From the IMG/VR virus record IMGVR_UViG_3300034092_000507, positions 1 to 39,668 of that record: 39,668 nt of DNA; one strand, given 5' to 3'. The position numbers were made by a program, and so were the translations under genes. Of the stretch, positions 14,554-21,920 are shown piece after piece (position 1 is the first letter of the stretch; every line of letters begins with the position of its first letter). Origin of the DNA: a virus. The notes beneath the pieces are model-generated. The model made no database searches, was not told the origin of the DNA, and saw only the letters and a list, made by a program, of their open reading frames with translations.

Positions 14554-14806
14554 AACATTTGCAGAATGGAAGAACGGAAATTGGCTTGAGGATGGTGAAC
14601 CAAGAAAAGAAGCCTATACAAAAGACGAGTTGTTGCTTGTTGAAATGGGCTGGAAGTATGGGTTTGATGCTGGTAAGGCACAAACAAAGCCATTAAGTGA
14701 TGAGGAAATAGGCAATCTTTGGATTGAGCATAGCTACGGAGTGCCACTATCTAATATTTCGTTTGAGTTTGCTAGAGCAATAGAAGAAAGGCATGGAATT
14801 AAATGA
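14546..14806 (+). CDS. modular early protein, LSDEEI / AIEERHGIK type
   Basis: 86 residues. Starts MYKTFAEWKNGNWLEDGEPR; residues about 50-86 are KPLSDEEIGNLWIEHSYG, then FEFARAIEERHGIK, the shared module. Ends by ATGA overlap with the next paralogue. At the DNA level its tail (tttgctagagcaata, aaaggcatgg) repeats those of the next two genes. Confidence 0.75.
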   Translation: MYKTFAEWKNGNWLEDGEPRKEAYTKDELLLVEMGWKYGFDAGKAQTKPLSDEEIGNLWIEHSYGVPLSNISFEFARAIEERHGIK

Positions 14807-14824
14807 ACAATGAACCAGTAGCGT
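14801..14824 (+). repeat. 24-base direct repeat, copy 1 (modular paralogues)
   Basis: Bases 14801-14824 are identical to 15169-15192, covering the ATGA junction and the MNNEPVA codons of two adjacent genes. Further shared words are ccactctatacccatccag (about 14908 and 15259), ctaacagatgaggaaata (15061 and 15282) and tttgctagagcaata (14769, 15136 and 15360). Confidence 0.85.
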
Positions 14825-15174
14825 GGATGGATGAAATAAATACTTTTGTGCTTGATGAAGATTACAAACAGTTTCCTAAATCTTTACAGAATGGAATGAT
14901 TCCACTCTATACCCATCCAGTAAATCCAAAGTATGACCCTGAAACTGGAGAGCCTTTGATTGATGGCTACCCATTGTTTTCAGGACTTCCCCATCCAGTA
15001 AAAGATAAGCCACATCCTAAATGCGATGAAGCGTGTATGTATTTATGTCAGATGCGTGAACTAACAGATGAGGAAATAACTGAAATATTTGATACAACTT
15101 TTGAGGTGCGTGATTATGAAGATTCGTTTATTAAGTTTGCTAGAGCAATACTAAGAAAGGCACAAGAGAAATGA
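14803..15174 (+). CDS. modular early protein, MNNEPVA / LYTHP / LTDEEI
   Basis: 123 residues with all four modules in order: MNNEPVAWM, IPLYTHPVNP, a unique insert (KYDPETGEPLIDGYPLFSGL, then HPKCDEACMYLCQMR with Cys-rich spacing), RELTDEEITEIF and FIKFARAILRKAQEK. The insert is absent from its neighbour at 15171. The protein family is frequent in phages and prophages of beta-proteobacteria as far as I recall; no function is known to me. ATGA overlaps on both sides. Confidence 0.78.
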   Translation: MNNEPVAWMDEINTFVLDEDYKQFPKSLQNGMIPLYTHPVNPKYDPETGEPLIDGYPLFSGLPHPVKDKPHPKCDEACMYLCQMRELTDEEITEIFDTTFEVRDYEDSFIKFARAILRKAQEK

Positions 15175-15192
15175 ACAATGAACCAGTAGCGT
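15169..15192 (+). repeat. 24-base direct repeat, copy 2
   Basis: Second exact copy of 14801-14824. The two copies bracket one complete paralogue, so recombination between them would delete or duplicate a whole gene without breaking a frame. Confidence 0.85.
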
Positions 15193-15395
15193 ATGTAAAC
15201 AGTATGTGCAATGACTACATTGATTGGAAGGCAGACCCTATGAGTATTGATGGTCAGCCACTCTATACCCATCCAGCAGAACTAACAGATGAGGAAATAG
15301 GACAAATATGGAAAGATTGTATGGAATCGCCATATATGCAAATAAGTAATCCAGTAGGTTTTGCTAGAGCAATACTAAGAAAGGCATGGGATTAA
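15171..15395 (+). CDS. modular early protein, short form with frame-switched end
   Basis: 74 residues: MNNEPVAYVNSMCNDYIDWK, QPLYTHPAELTDEEIGQIWK, then GFARAILRKAWD. LYTHP and LTDEEI are fused with no insert. The last bases (aaaggcatgggattaaataa) would encode RHGIK-type ending of the paralogues at 14332 and 14806 if read in another frame; in this frame they give KAWD and stop. This looks like a DNA crossover between two kinds of module end. Confidence 0.75.
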   Translation: MNNEPVAYVNSMCNDYIDWKADPMSIDGQPLYTHPAELTDEEIGQIWKDCMESPYMQISNPVGFARAILRKAWD

Positions 15396-15463
15396 ATAAA
15401 CCTATCGGGAAATACTGCTAAGAATGTAGGCAATATCAGTAGAAATTTACAGAACGGGAAAGA

Positions 15464-17101
15464 ATGAAAACAGATAGTAACTTTTTAAAGCACATACCAT
15501 GCACTAACTGTGGGTCTTCGGATGCTAACAGTTTATACGATGATGGGCATGAGTATTGCCACAAGTGTTGCACCTATAAGAAGGGCTCAGAGGCGATGGT
15601 TCAGGCTGTCCTAAGGGAAGGAGTCAACCAACCTACGAACTCTTCTCCTAAGCAGTTTAAAACAGTCCTAGAGGCATTGGCAAATGTAGAGGCTAATCCA
15701 GTTGTAGAGCGTGGTATTACTACACAGACTATGCACTTCTTTGGTGCAGGTTCTGATGGTACTAGTTACTACTTTCCATATTGTGATATCACTGGTAAGG
15801 TGGTGGCTGCTAAGACTCGCTCCATGACTGAGAAACAATTCAGTGTGGTGGGTGACTGGAAGGAAGCAGTGCTCTTTGGGCAGAACAAGTTCACTCCTGG
15901 TGGTAAAGCTATCACGATTACCGAGGGTGAGTTCGATGCACTGGCATGCTATCAGTTAACAGGTTCTCGCTACCCAGTGGTATCCATTCGTAACGGTGCT
16001 ACGTCAGCATTGAAGGATTGCCGAGCAAGCTTCGAGTACTTGGATTCCTTTGATAAGATTGTGATCTGCTTTGATAACGATGAACCAGGTCAACAGGCAG
16101 CAAACCAAGTAGCTGAGTTGTTTGGTAGTAAGGCACACATCTTTCGATTCCCTAAGAAGGAACTCAAGGATGCCAATGATTACCTGATTCAGGGATTGGT
16201 GAAGGAGTTTGTTGAGGAGTGGTGGAACGCAGAGAAGTATGTACCTGATGGTATCGTAGCAGGTTCTACCTTGTGGGAACTCGTTAACCAACCAGTCGAG
16301 AAGGCTGAGGTGCAGTATCCCTATTCAGGTATAAATGGGTTGACTTACGGTATCCGACAGGGTGAGCTCGTAACGATTACTGCTGGATCAGGACTAGGTA
16401 AGTCTCAGTTTATGCGAGAGATTGTGTGGCAGATTATCAACAAGACTGAGGATAACATTGGTCTCATGTTTTTGGAAGAGTCGGTCAAGAAAACTGCTAA
16501 GAGTTTGATGTCCCTTGCTGCGAATAAACCATTGCACTTACCTGATTGTGATGTTGATGAGGAGGAACTACGCTATGCATTTGATGCTACCCTTGGAACT
16601 GATCGTGTATTTTTGTTTGATCATTTTGGGTCTACCGCCATTGACAATATTATCAACCGAGTACGCTTTATGGCAAAAGGTCTTAATTGTCGTTATGTAT
16701 TCCTTGATCACGTATCGATTGTGGTCAGTGCTCAGGAGAACGGTGACGAAAGGAAAGCATTAGACGAGATCATGACTAAGCTGCGGACTATCGTGCAAGA
16801 GACTGGTATTGCTTTGTTTGTGGTGTCTCATCTCAAGCGTCCCGAATCGAAGGGGCATGAGGAAGGTGCTGCTACATCACTGGCACAGTTGCGTGGTTCA
16901 GGTTCGATTGCTCAGCTATCTGATATGGTCATTGGACTTGAGCGTAATGGTCAGCATGAGGACGAGCAGGAACGGAATACCACCTACGTCCGAGTATTGA
17001 AGAATCGTTTTAGTGGTTTAACTGGGTTAGCTTCTCGATTACTGTATAGTCGCTTGACTGGCAGGATGACAGAGCTCCCTCCTGAGGAGAATAAATTATA
17101 G
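15464..17101 (+). CDS. T7 gp4-like primase-helicase
   Basis: 545 residues with three parts. Zinc domain: Cys13, 16, 32 and 35, the same 3-16-3 spacing as T7 gp4. TOPRIM primase core: TITEGEFDAL with E154 and ICFDNDEPG with D204/D206. RecA-type helicase: Walker A GSGLGKS (308-314), LEES with E339, SHLKRPESKGHEEG, an AQLRGSGSIAQLSD segment and the arginine-finger region VLKNRFSGLTG. It unwinds DNA as a ring and makes primers for the polymerase downstream. The start follows gggaaagaatg. First large gene of the replication module. Confidence 0.95.
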   Translation: MKTDSNFLKHIPCTNCGSSDANSLYDDGHEYCHKCCTYKKGSEAMVQAVLREGVNQPTNSSPKQFKTVLEALANVEANPVVERGITTQTMHFFGAGSDGTSYYFPYCDITGKVVAAKTRSMTEKQFSVVGDWKEAVLFGQNKFTPGGKAITITEGEFDALACYQLTGSRYPVVSIRNGATSALKDCRASFEYLDSFDKIVICFDNDEPGQQAANQVAELFGSKAHIFRFPKKELKDANDYLIQGLVKEFVEEWWNAEKYVPDGIVAGSTLWELVNQPVEKAEVQYPYSGINGLTYGIRQGELVTITAGSGLGKSQFMREIVWQIINKTEDNIGLMFLEESVKKTAKSLMSLAANKPLHLPDCDVDEEELRYAFDATLGTDRVFLFDHFGSTAIDNIINRVRFMAKGLNCRYVFLDHVSIVVSAQENGDERKALDEIMTKLRTIVQETGIALFVVSHLKRPESKGHEEGAATSLAQLRGSGSIAQLSDMVIGLERNGQHEDEQERNTTYVRVLKNRFSGLTGLASRLLYSRLTGRMTELPPEENKL

Positions 17102-17289
17102 TGTATAGAAGAATAGACACAGTTCGTTTAGGAGAGATGTCAGAAGAAAAAGCATTAGAAATAGCTACAGAAATTGCTGCTTGGTATGGCATCTCAGTTG
17201 AAGATTATCGTCGAAGTATGGAATCCCCATTTATAAGGAAAATTTATGAAGAAAATTATACTTGCAATTGCAGCAATGATGGTGTATAA
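17101..17289 (+). CDS. small hypothetical protein after the primase-helicase
   Basis: 62 residues from GTG at 17101, overlapping the upstream stop (TAGTG). Sequence VYRRIDTVRLGEMSEEKALE, then AAWYGISVEDYRRSMESP, a mostly helical protein. An in-frame ATG at 17137 behind ggagag is an alternative start. It overlaps the next small gene by 44 bases. Unknown function. Confidence 0.55.
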   Translation: MYRRIDTVRLGEMSEEKALEIATEIAAWYGISVEDYRRSMESPFIRKIYEENYTCNCSNDGV

Positions 17290-17383
17290 TAGTAGCTGGG
17301 CTTGTACTACCACAACGGTGGTTACTCCCGATGGTAAGGTTACTAGCTGCACAGTCTGTGCTACGGTGGTGGTATGTCAATAA
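17246..17383 (+). CDS. tiny secreted Cys-rich protein
   Basis: 45 residues: MKKIILAIAAMMVYNSSWAC is a signal peptide with a likely cut after SSWA, leaving about 26 residues with four Cys (ACTTTTVV, SCTVCATVVVCQ). A good ribosome site (aaggaaaattt) precedes the ATG. It overlaps both neighbours. The mature peptide would be periplasmic and disulphide-bonded, or bind metal. I recall similar tiny proteins in environmental phages, function unknown. Confidence 0.65.
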   Translation: MKKIILAIAAMMVYNSSWACTTTTVVTPDGKVTSCTVCATVVVCQ

Positions 17384-17607
17384 TCAAATGGTCAGGAACT
17401 ATCCTATGTTTAATCGGAATAGCATTAACTAGCTTCAATGTATATCCCCTTAATATATTATTTGGATTGGTTGGATCAGGCTTGTGGGCTTATGCAGGTG
17501 TATTGCAGAACGATATACCTTTGATCCTGGTTGAAGCTGTAGCAGTTGCATTGTACTTAGCAGGGATAGCTTCTTATGTAACATATGAGTTACATAAATG
17601 GCTGTAA
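17374..17607 (+). CDS. small inner-membrane protein
   Basis: 77 residues, very hydrophobic, two to three helices: IKWSGTILCLIGIALTSF, LNILFGLVGSGLWAYAGVL and IPLILVEAVAVALYLAGIAS. No charged active site is seen. It overlaps the secreted peptide gene by 10 bases, suggesting co-translation. Function unknown; lysis genes lie elsewhere. Confidence 0.65.
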   Translation: MSIIKWSGTILCLIGIALTSFNVYPLNILFGLVGSGLWAYAGVLQNDIPLILVEAVAVALYLAGIASYVTYELHKWL

Positions 17608-17638
17608 GGTAACGTTTATATAACATTAAGGAATCAAG

Positions 17639-17809
17639 ATGAGTTTATTACAGATGCCGAAGGTAATCGAATCGGTCAATGAGTTAGGGCAGCGAGTTGC
17701 TAAGCTTGAACTAATGGTTAAAGAATTGCAGGATGCTTTCGTGATGGCTACTCAGCAGAACGTAGAGAATCAAATTAAAGAAAGCTTTAAAAAGAGTAAA
17801 CCAAAATGA
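17639..17809 (+). CDS. small coiled-coil protein
   Basis: 56 residues (MSLLQMPKVIESVNELGQRV), one long helix with heptad leucines and a basic end (KESFKKSKPK). Preceded by taaggaatcaag. Its stop overlaps the next ATG (ATGA). Confidence 0.6.
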   Translation: MSLLQMPKVIESVNELGQRVAKLELMVKELQDAFVMATQQNVENQIKESFKKSKPK

Positions 17810-18027
17810 AGGAATCTTTAATAGTGGTTGCTGCTTTAATGGGGATGGCTTTTGGCTTCTTAGTGAGTGAACATAAGCACAGGCTAGATAACATTCAATG
17901 CAGCAGTTACTCTACCAAGCACTCGAAGTGGGATGGTTATCTTGCACGAGATGAGTTCGGAGATCTGCGATGCTTCTGGTTAGAGCGTGAGTTTCCTAAT
18001 CGAGTAAAACAAGGAGTGCCTGTGTGA
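17806..18027 (+). CDS. small membrane-anchored protein
   Basis: 73 residues. KESLIVVAALMGMAFGFLVS is one membrane segment, followed by an exposed part with two Cys (NIQCSSYSTKHSKWDGYLAR, RCFWLEREF). An anchored periplasmic protein is likely. It lies between the helicase and polymerase genes, so it is expressed with replication genes. Not a recognisable spanin. Confidence 0.6.
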   Translation: MKESLIVVAALMGMAFGFLVSEHKHRLDNIQCSSYSTKHSKWDGYLARDEFGDLRCFWLEREFPNRVKQGVPV

Positions 18028-18083
18028 CATGGAGCTGTCCTCCACTTAATTTATTTAACTGGAGTAATTACTGGAAATGGAAA

Positions 18084-19733
18084 ATGAGAAAGATTATTCT
18101 CGATATAGAAACAAACAGTACGCACGATAAGATTTGGATGTGCGTTACAAGAGAAGTAGGAGGAGACGTAATAGTATGGAAGGAAGCAAACGAGTTACAA
18201 AAGTATTTGGACAGTTGCGATTTGATTATCATGCACAACGGAATATGCTTCGATGCCCCAGTACTGAGAAGGAACTGGAACATTACGATGAAGCAGAACC
18301 AGATGTGCGATACGCTCGTACTAAGTCGTCTTCTAAACCCAAGCCTAGAGGGAGGACATAGTTTAGAAGCGTGGGGTAATCGATTAGGTTTTCCTAAAGG
18401 AAACTTTAAAGATTGGGATGCTGGGTATTCTAAAGAGATGGAGGAGTACTGCGTTCAAGATACTCTGGTAACAGAGAAGTTGTATAAGCATTTAACTACT
18501 GAGTTAACACGATTAAACTTTGATGAGAGGAGTATTAAACTTGAGCACGATGTACAAGCGATCATTGCAACACAAGAAGAAAACGGATTCAAGCTCAACG
18601 AGAAGCAAGCTGTCATCCTTCTTGCAACGCTGCAAAATAAGTTGGATATTCTTGAAGCTAGCCTTCAAAACATTTTTCCAACGAAAACAACCTTACGAGT
18701 ATCAGACAAAACAGGAAAGCCCCTCAAGCCTAAAGTCGAAGTCTTCAACCCAGGCAGCAGGAAACAAATCGGAGAAAGGCTTATCGAGAAAGGCTGGAAG
18801 CCAGAGAAGTTCACAGAGAACGGTCAACCAATCGTCGACGAAGGGACGCTCGAAGGCTTAGAGTTTCCTGAAGCTAAGGCGATTGCTGAGTTCTTATTGT
18901 TGCAGAAACGAATTGCTCAGATCCAATCATGGTTAAAAGAATTAAAGCCTGATGGTAGAGTACATGGTAAGGTAATCACTAACGGTGCAGTGACAGGACG
19001 AATGACACATCACAGTCCTAACATGGCACAAGTACCTAGTTGTGGTAGCCCCTACGGAGAAGACTGTAGGGATCTTTGGATTGTAGAGAAAGGATATAAG
19101 TTAGTTGGTATCGATGCTTCAGGACTGGAGCTGAGGATGCTTGCTCACTATATGAAAGACGATGCGTATATTTATGAGGTCACACAAGGTGATATCCACA
19201 CAGCAAACCAGAAAGCTGCTGGACTCGAAACACGAGCTCAAGCGAAGACGTTTATATATGCATTCCTCTATGGTGCAGGGGCTGCCAAGATCGGGAAAGT
19301 TGTCGGTGCTGGGGCGAAAGAAGGACAACGACTTATTGATTCTTTTCTGGCGAACACCCCGAAACTGCGAGAGCTTAGGGAGAGAGTGGATAAAAACCGC
19401 AAGTCGTCGGGAACGCTACCAGGTCTTGATGGACGTAGACTACACGTTAGGTCTGACCATGCAGCACTCAACACTCTACTCCAAGGTGCGGGTGCTATTG
19501 TCATGAAGCAAGCTTTGGTGATCTTAGATGGTCGACTCAGTAAACTAGGTATTGATTATAAGTTCGTCGCTAATGTGCATGACGAATGGCAGATTGAAGT
19601 AGAAGAACCATACGCAGATATGGTAGGCAAGTTAGGAGTACAAGCTATTGAAGAAGCAGGTCGTGTACTAGAGATGCGATGCCCTCTCACTGGCGAGTAC
19701 AGAGTTGGAAATTCATGGAAGGAAACACACTGA
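18084..19733 (+). CDS. family A DNA polymerase, T7 gp5-like, no thioredoxin-binding loop
   Basis: 549 residues from ATG at 18084 (MRKIILDIETN, the exonuclease DxE motif right at the start); a GTG 60 bases upstream is less likely. Exonuclease: D7/E9, IIMHNGICFDAP and EEYCVQDTLVT. Polymerase: motif A VGIDASGLELR (D344), motif B KTFIYAFLYGAG with Tyr392 at the position of T7 Y526 / E. coli Pol I F762, and motif C NVHDEWQIE (D500). T7 gp5 is 704 residues; here NIFPTKTTLRVSDKTGKPLK runs directly into VEVFNPGSRKQIG, so the 76-residue loop that binds thioredoxin in T7 is missing. Replicates the phage genome. Confidence 0.95.
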   Translation: MRKIILDIETNSTHDKIWMCVTREVGGDVIVWKEANELQKYLDSCDLIIMHNGICFDAPVLRRNWNITMKQNQMCDTLVLSRLLNPSLEGGHSLEAWGNRLGFPKGNFKDWDAGYSKEMEEYCVQDTLVTEKLYKHLTTELTRLNFDERSIKLEHDVQAIIATQEENGFKLNEKQAVILLATLQNKLDILEASLQNIFPTKTTLRVSDKTGKPLKPKVEVFNPGSRKQIGERLIEKGWKPEKFTENGQPIVDEGTLEGLEFPEAKAIAEFLLLQKRIAQIQSWLKELKPDGRVHGKVITNGAVTGRMTHHSPNMAQVPSCGSPYGEDCRDLWIVEKGYKLVGIDASGLELRMLAHYMKDDAYIYEVTQGDIHTANQKAAGLETRAQAKTFIYAFLYGAGAAKIGKVVGAGAKEGQRLIDSFLANTPKLRELRERVDKNRKSSGTLPGLDGRRLHVRSDHAALNTLLQGAGAIVMKQALVILDGRLSKLGIDYKFVANVHDEWQIEVEEPYADMVGKLGVQAIEEAGRVLEMRCPLTGEYRVGNSWKETH

Positions 19734-19882
19734 TGGAAGAAATCAAACGAGCAGTATTGTCTCTCCTAAGACAAGGGAATGAAGTAGGACACATTCGTAT
19801 ATTGCTACGAGAAGCTGAGAAGGAATTAGGAGAAGCTCAGGAATATTTACAGGCGATTAAAGAAGCGGACTTCGCACCATGA
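19733..19882 (+). CDS. small helical protein after the polymerase
   Basis: 49 residues from ATG at 19733 (MEEIKRAVLSLLRQGNEVGH), chosen for the TGATG overlap with the polymerase stop. Charged helix throughout. The next gene starts inside its last codons (19879). Confidence 0.6.
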   Translation: MEEIKRAVLSLLRQGNEVGHIRILLREAEKELGEAQEYLQAIKEADFAP

Positions 19883-20055
19883 GTGTGATGCAGGAGTTGC
19901 CTGAGGATGTAAACGATTTAGTAATACTTGCTGAGAAGGATGGTTATTTAATGGTCTTTACTAGACTGCCCAACGGTGAGACGCTTGAGCTACTAGAACG
20001 TACCATTATGATCCTCGAAAGCGAGGGCTTAGAAGAACACTTGACTAAGCACTAA
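19879..20055 (+). CDS. small hypothetical protein upstream of SSB
   Basis: 58 residues (MSVMQELPEDVNDLVILAEK), with DGYLMVFTRLPNGETLELLE suggesting a short beta-sheet. ATGA overlap at the start. Its end contains the -35 of promoter P6. Confidence 0.6.
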   Translation: MSVMQELPEDVNDLVILAEKDGYLMVFTRLPNGETLELLERTIMILESEGLEEHLTKH

Positions 20056-20069
20056 AACTGTAGTATAAT
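20041..20069 (+). promoter_or_regulatory. promoter P6 upstream of the SSB gene
   Basis: TTGACT (20041-20046), 17-base spacer, TATAAT (20064-20069). Only one core base differs from consensus. It would give extra transcript for SSB, exonuclease and the genes that follow, products needed in quantity. Confidence 0.8.
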
Positions 20070-20101
20070 ATTATATGTAGTTATTTATTAAGGAGAAATT
20101 A

Positions 20102-20521
20102 ATGGATCAAGTTAAACCAGTACCAATCAAGGCAGATCTTTTTTGGGCTTCATTGAATGAGAAGAACAAGTACTCGGAGAAGTACCAAGTAGATCTTTGC
20201 AACCTATCCAAGGATGCTATCAAGACTTTGATGGACATGGGTATCAATGTAAAGAATGATTCGAACAAACCAGACCAAGGCTTCTTCGTCACTGCTAAGA
20301 GCAAGTTATATCCTATCCTTGCAGTGGATGAGAAGGGTAATCAGATCGGTGTAAAGATTGCTAACGGTTCTAAGGGTGTTGCTCTGATCAAACCGTATTC
20401 GTATAACATCGGTGGTAAGAAAGGTGTTGGAGTAGGTATCAGCAAGATCATCGTGAAAGATCTGATCGAGTATAAGCCTACTGGTGTGAACCTTGCGGAC
20501 ATCGAAGAAGAAGCTCTCTAA
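20102..20521 (+). CDS. single-stranded DNA-binding protein, T7 gp2.5-like
   Basis: 139 residues. Beta-rich core with LFWASLNEKNKYSEKYQVDL, GFFVTAKSKLYPILAVDEKG and NGSKGVALIKPYSYNIGGKK, ending in the acidic tail NLADIEEEAL with a near-terminal hydrophobic residue, the part that in gp2.5 contacts polymerase and helicase. T7 gp2.5 is 232 residues, so this is a short form. Own promoter P6 and a strong ribosome site (taaggag). Coats single strands at the fork. Confidence 0.82.
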   Translation: MDQVKPVPIKADLFWASLNEKNKYSEKYQVDLCNLSKDAIKTLMDMGINVKNDSNKPDQGFFVTAKSKLYPILAVDEKGNQIGVKIANGSKGVALIKPYSYNIGGKKGVGVGISKIIVKDLIEYKPTGVNLADIEEEAL

Positions 20522-21264
20522 TGCATTTTGCCCTGATTGATGGGGACATTCTAGTTTATCGCATTGGCTTTGCATCGGAGGAAGATGACCAGTCAATTGC
20601 GATGGCTAGGTGCGGTGAGTTTCTAGAGAACCTGATTCTCTTTAATGGCTTTGAAGATTACAAAGGATACTTAACAGGTGGTGGTAATTACAGGCATGAC
20701 ATAGCAGTAACTGCTCCATATAAAGGTAATCGCAAATCAGCTAAGCCTAAGCACTACGATATACTTCGAGAGTATATGCAGAAGAGCTGGGGCTTTGAGA
20801 TGATTGAAGGACAAGAAGCAGATGACGCTATCGGTATTGCAGCGTATGCGCTAGAACCTGGTGAGTATTGCATTTGTACGATTGATAAAGACTTGGATAT
20901 GATTCGAGGAGATCACTTTAATTTTACTAAGGATCTACGGTACTTCATAACTGAGGAAGAAGGAATCAGGAATTTTTATAAACAGATTTTAACTGGTGAT
21001 AGGGTAGACAATGTTGTTGGGATTAAAGGCATTGGAGCAGTTAAAGCAGAGAGAATACTTAAAGAATGCAAAGACGAAAACGAAATGTATCTTGCTATCC
21101 TGGAAGCTTACAAAGGGGACGAAGCAAGGGTGCTGGAGAACGGACAGTTGCTGTGGATAAGAAGGCAGCCAAACGAGATCTGGATTCCTCCAAGATTGTC
21201 TACGTCCAGTGGGTCGACGCAGTTGCCGACTCAGGCTGGGAAGACGAAATCAAAGCGGAAATAG
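20521..21264 (+). CDS. 5'-3' exonuclease, T7 gp6 / FEN-like
   Basis: 247 residues. Metal-binding acids of the PIN/FEN fold are seen: D7 and D9 (LIDGDILVYR), E99-D101-D102 (QEADDAIG), D122-D124 (TIDKDLDMIRG) and D159/D162 (LTGDRVDNVVG). A helix-hairpin-helix follows (VVGIKGIGAVKAERIL). It removes primers and degrades host or concatemer ends. The start overlaps the SSB stop by one base. The last 37 codons overlap the next gene. Confidence 0.9.
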   Translation: MHFALIDGDILVYRIGFASEEDDQSIAMARCGEFLENLILFNGFEDYKGYLTGGGNYRHDIAVTAPYKGNRKSAKPKHYDILREYMQKSWGFEMIEGQEADDAIGIAAYALEPGEYCICTIDKDLDMIRGDHFNFTKDLRYFITEEEGIRNFYKQILTGDRVDNVVGIKGIGAVKAERILKECKDENEMYLAILEAYKGDEARVLENGQLLWIRRQPNEIWIPPRLSTSSGSTQLPTQAGKTKSKRK

Positions 21265-21494
21265 ATCTCTGTCATACTGTCGGCTTCTTGATCAGTGAAA
21301 CAAAAGATGCTATCTGTATTGCGTCCACAGTGTCTAAGGATAATAGTAACGCTAGGATGCACATACCAAAAGCATGGATTAAGAAACGAAAGGTAATTAA
21401 ACTTGAAACCCCAGTCAGCAAAAGCAAAAGGAAGAAAGTTACAGCAGTGGGTGAGAGACCAGATACTCCAACGATTCCCTACGCTGAGCACTGA
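21153..21494 (+). CDS. phage protein of unknown function, overlaps exonuclease
   Basis: 113 residues from GTG at 21153, the only usable start before the conserved part KIVYVQWVDAVADSGWEDEI, CHTVGFLISETKDAICIAST and MHIPKAWIKKRKVIKLE. This small beta-barrel-like family is common in phage replication regions. It overlaps the exonuclease by 112 bases and the next nuclease by 92 bases, each in a different frame. Confidence 0.65.
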   Translation: MDKKAAKRDLDSSKIVYVQWVDAVADSGWEDEIKAEIDLCHTVGFLISETKDAICIASTVSKDNSNARMHIPKAWIKKRKVIKLETPVSKSKRKKVTAVGERPDTPTIPYAEH

Positions 21495-21741
21495 TGATGT
21501 CAGAAGCACAAGCATGGGAGCGAGTGGAGAAGATGTACAGCTTAGTTCGGCTGCTCGTAGTCTTTTTCCTTTTCAGATTGAGTGCAAGAATCGTAAGGCT
21601 ATTGCTGTCTTCAAAGATTATGAGCAAGCTCAGACGCATGGATTAGTCGAGCCATTAGTAATCCTGAAGCAAAATAATAGCAAACCACTTGTACTTGTGG
21701 ATGCTGAATACTTTTTTGATTTAGTTAAGCGTGGTAGTTAG
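21403..21741 (+). CDS. PD-(D/E)XK endonuclease, in the place of T7 endonuclease I
   Basis: 112 residues from TTG at 21403 (LKPQSAKAKGRKLQQWVRDQ). The nuclease core is D44 (MGASGEDVQL), E60 and K62 (FPFQIECKNRK), then a sheet VEPLVILKQNNSKPLVLVDA. T7 gene 3, between SSB and exonuclease functions, is also a PD-(D/E)XK enzyme and resolves branched DNA; this is the likely role, with nicking of host DNA as the other option. The TTG start and long overlap suggest low expression. Confidence 0.75.
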   Translation: MKPQSAKAKGRKLQQWVRDQILQRFPTLSTDDVRSTSMGASGEDVQLSSAARSLFPFQIECKNRKAIAVFKDYEQAQTHGLVEPLVILKQNNSKPLVLVDAEYFFDLVKRGS

Positions 21742-21791
21742 TTATAAGAAGTTTCTGCTGTATCGACTGCTACGCATTATTAGGAGAATAC

Positions 21792-21920
21792 ATGGCAACA
21801 AAAGCAGTCAAGATTGTGGAGTGGAAAGTTATCGGAGATAATACAAACTTCACAGTTCTTGGAATGGACGACAAAGGTTCAATCTATTATTGGAAGGATT
21901 CAAAATGGAACACGCTGTAG
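21792..21920 (+). CDS. tiny hypothetical protein
   Basis: 42 residues (MATKAVKIVEWKVIGDNTNF), a short beta-rich sequence ending YYWKDSKWNTL. Good ribosome site ttaggagaatac. Overlaps the next start by 16 bases. Confidence 0.6.
   Translation: MATKAVKIVEWKVIGDNTNFTVLGMDDKGSIYYWKDSKWNTL

Noticed and set aside
17255-17289. Possible promoter TTGCAA-17-TATAAT inside the tiny secreted gene
   Set aside because: The -35 matches only four of six bases and no sharing with other promoters is seen; too weak to call.
18024-18083. GTG start giving the polymerase 20 extra residues
   Set aside because: The extra residues (TWSCPPLNLFNWSNYWKWK) are unlike any polymerase; the exonuclease motif begins right after ATG 18084.
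18520-18861. Basic Ser/Lys-rich ORF inside the polymerase gene
   Set aside because: Alternative frame of conserved polymerase sequence, no ribosome site.
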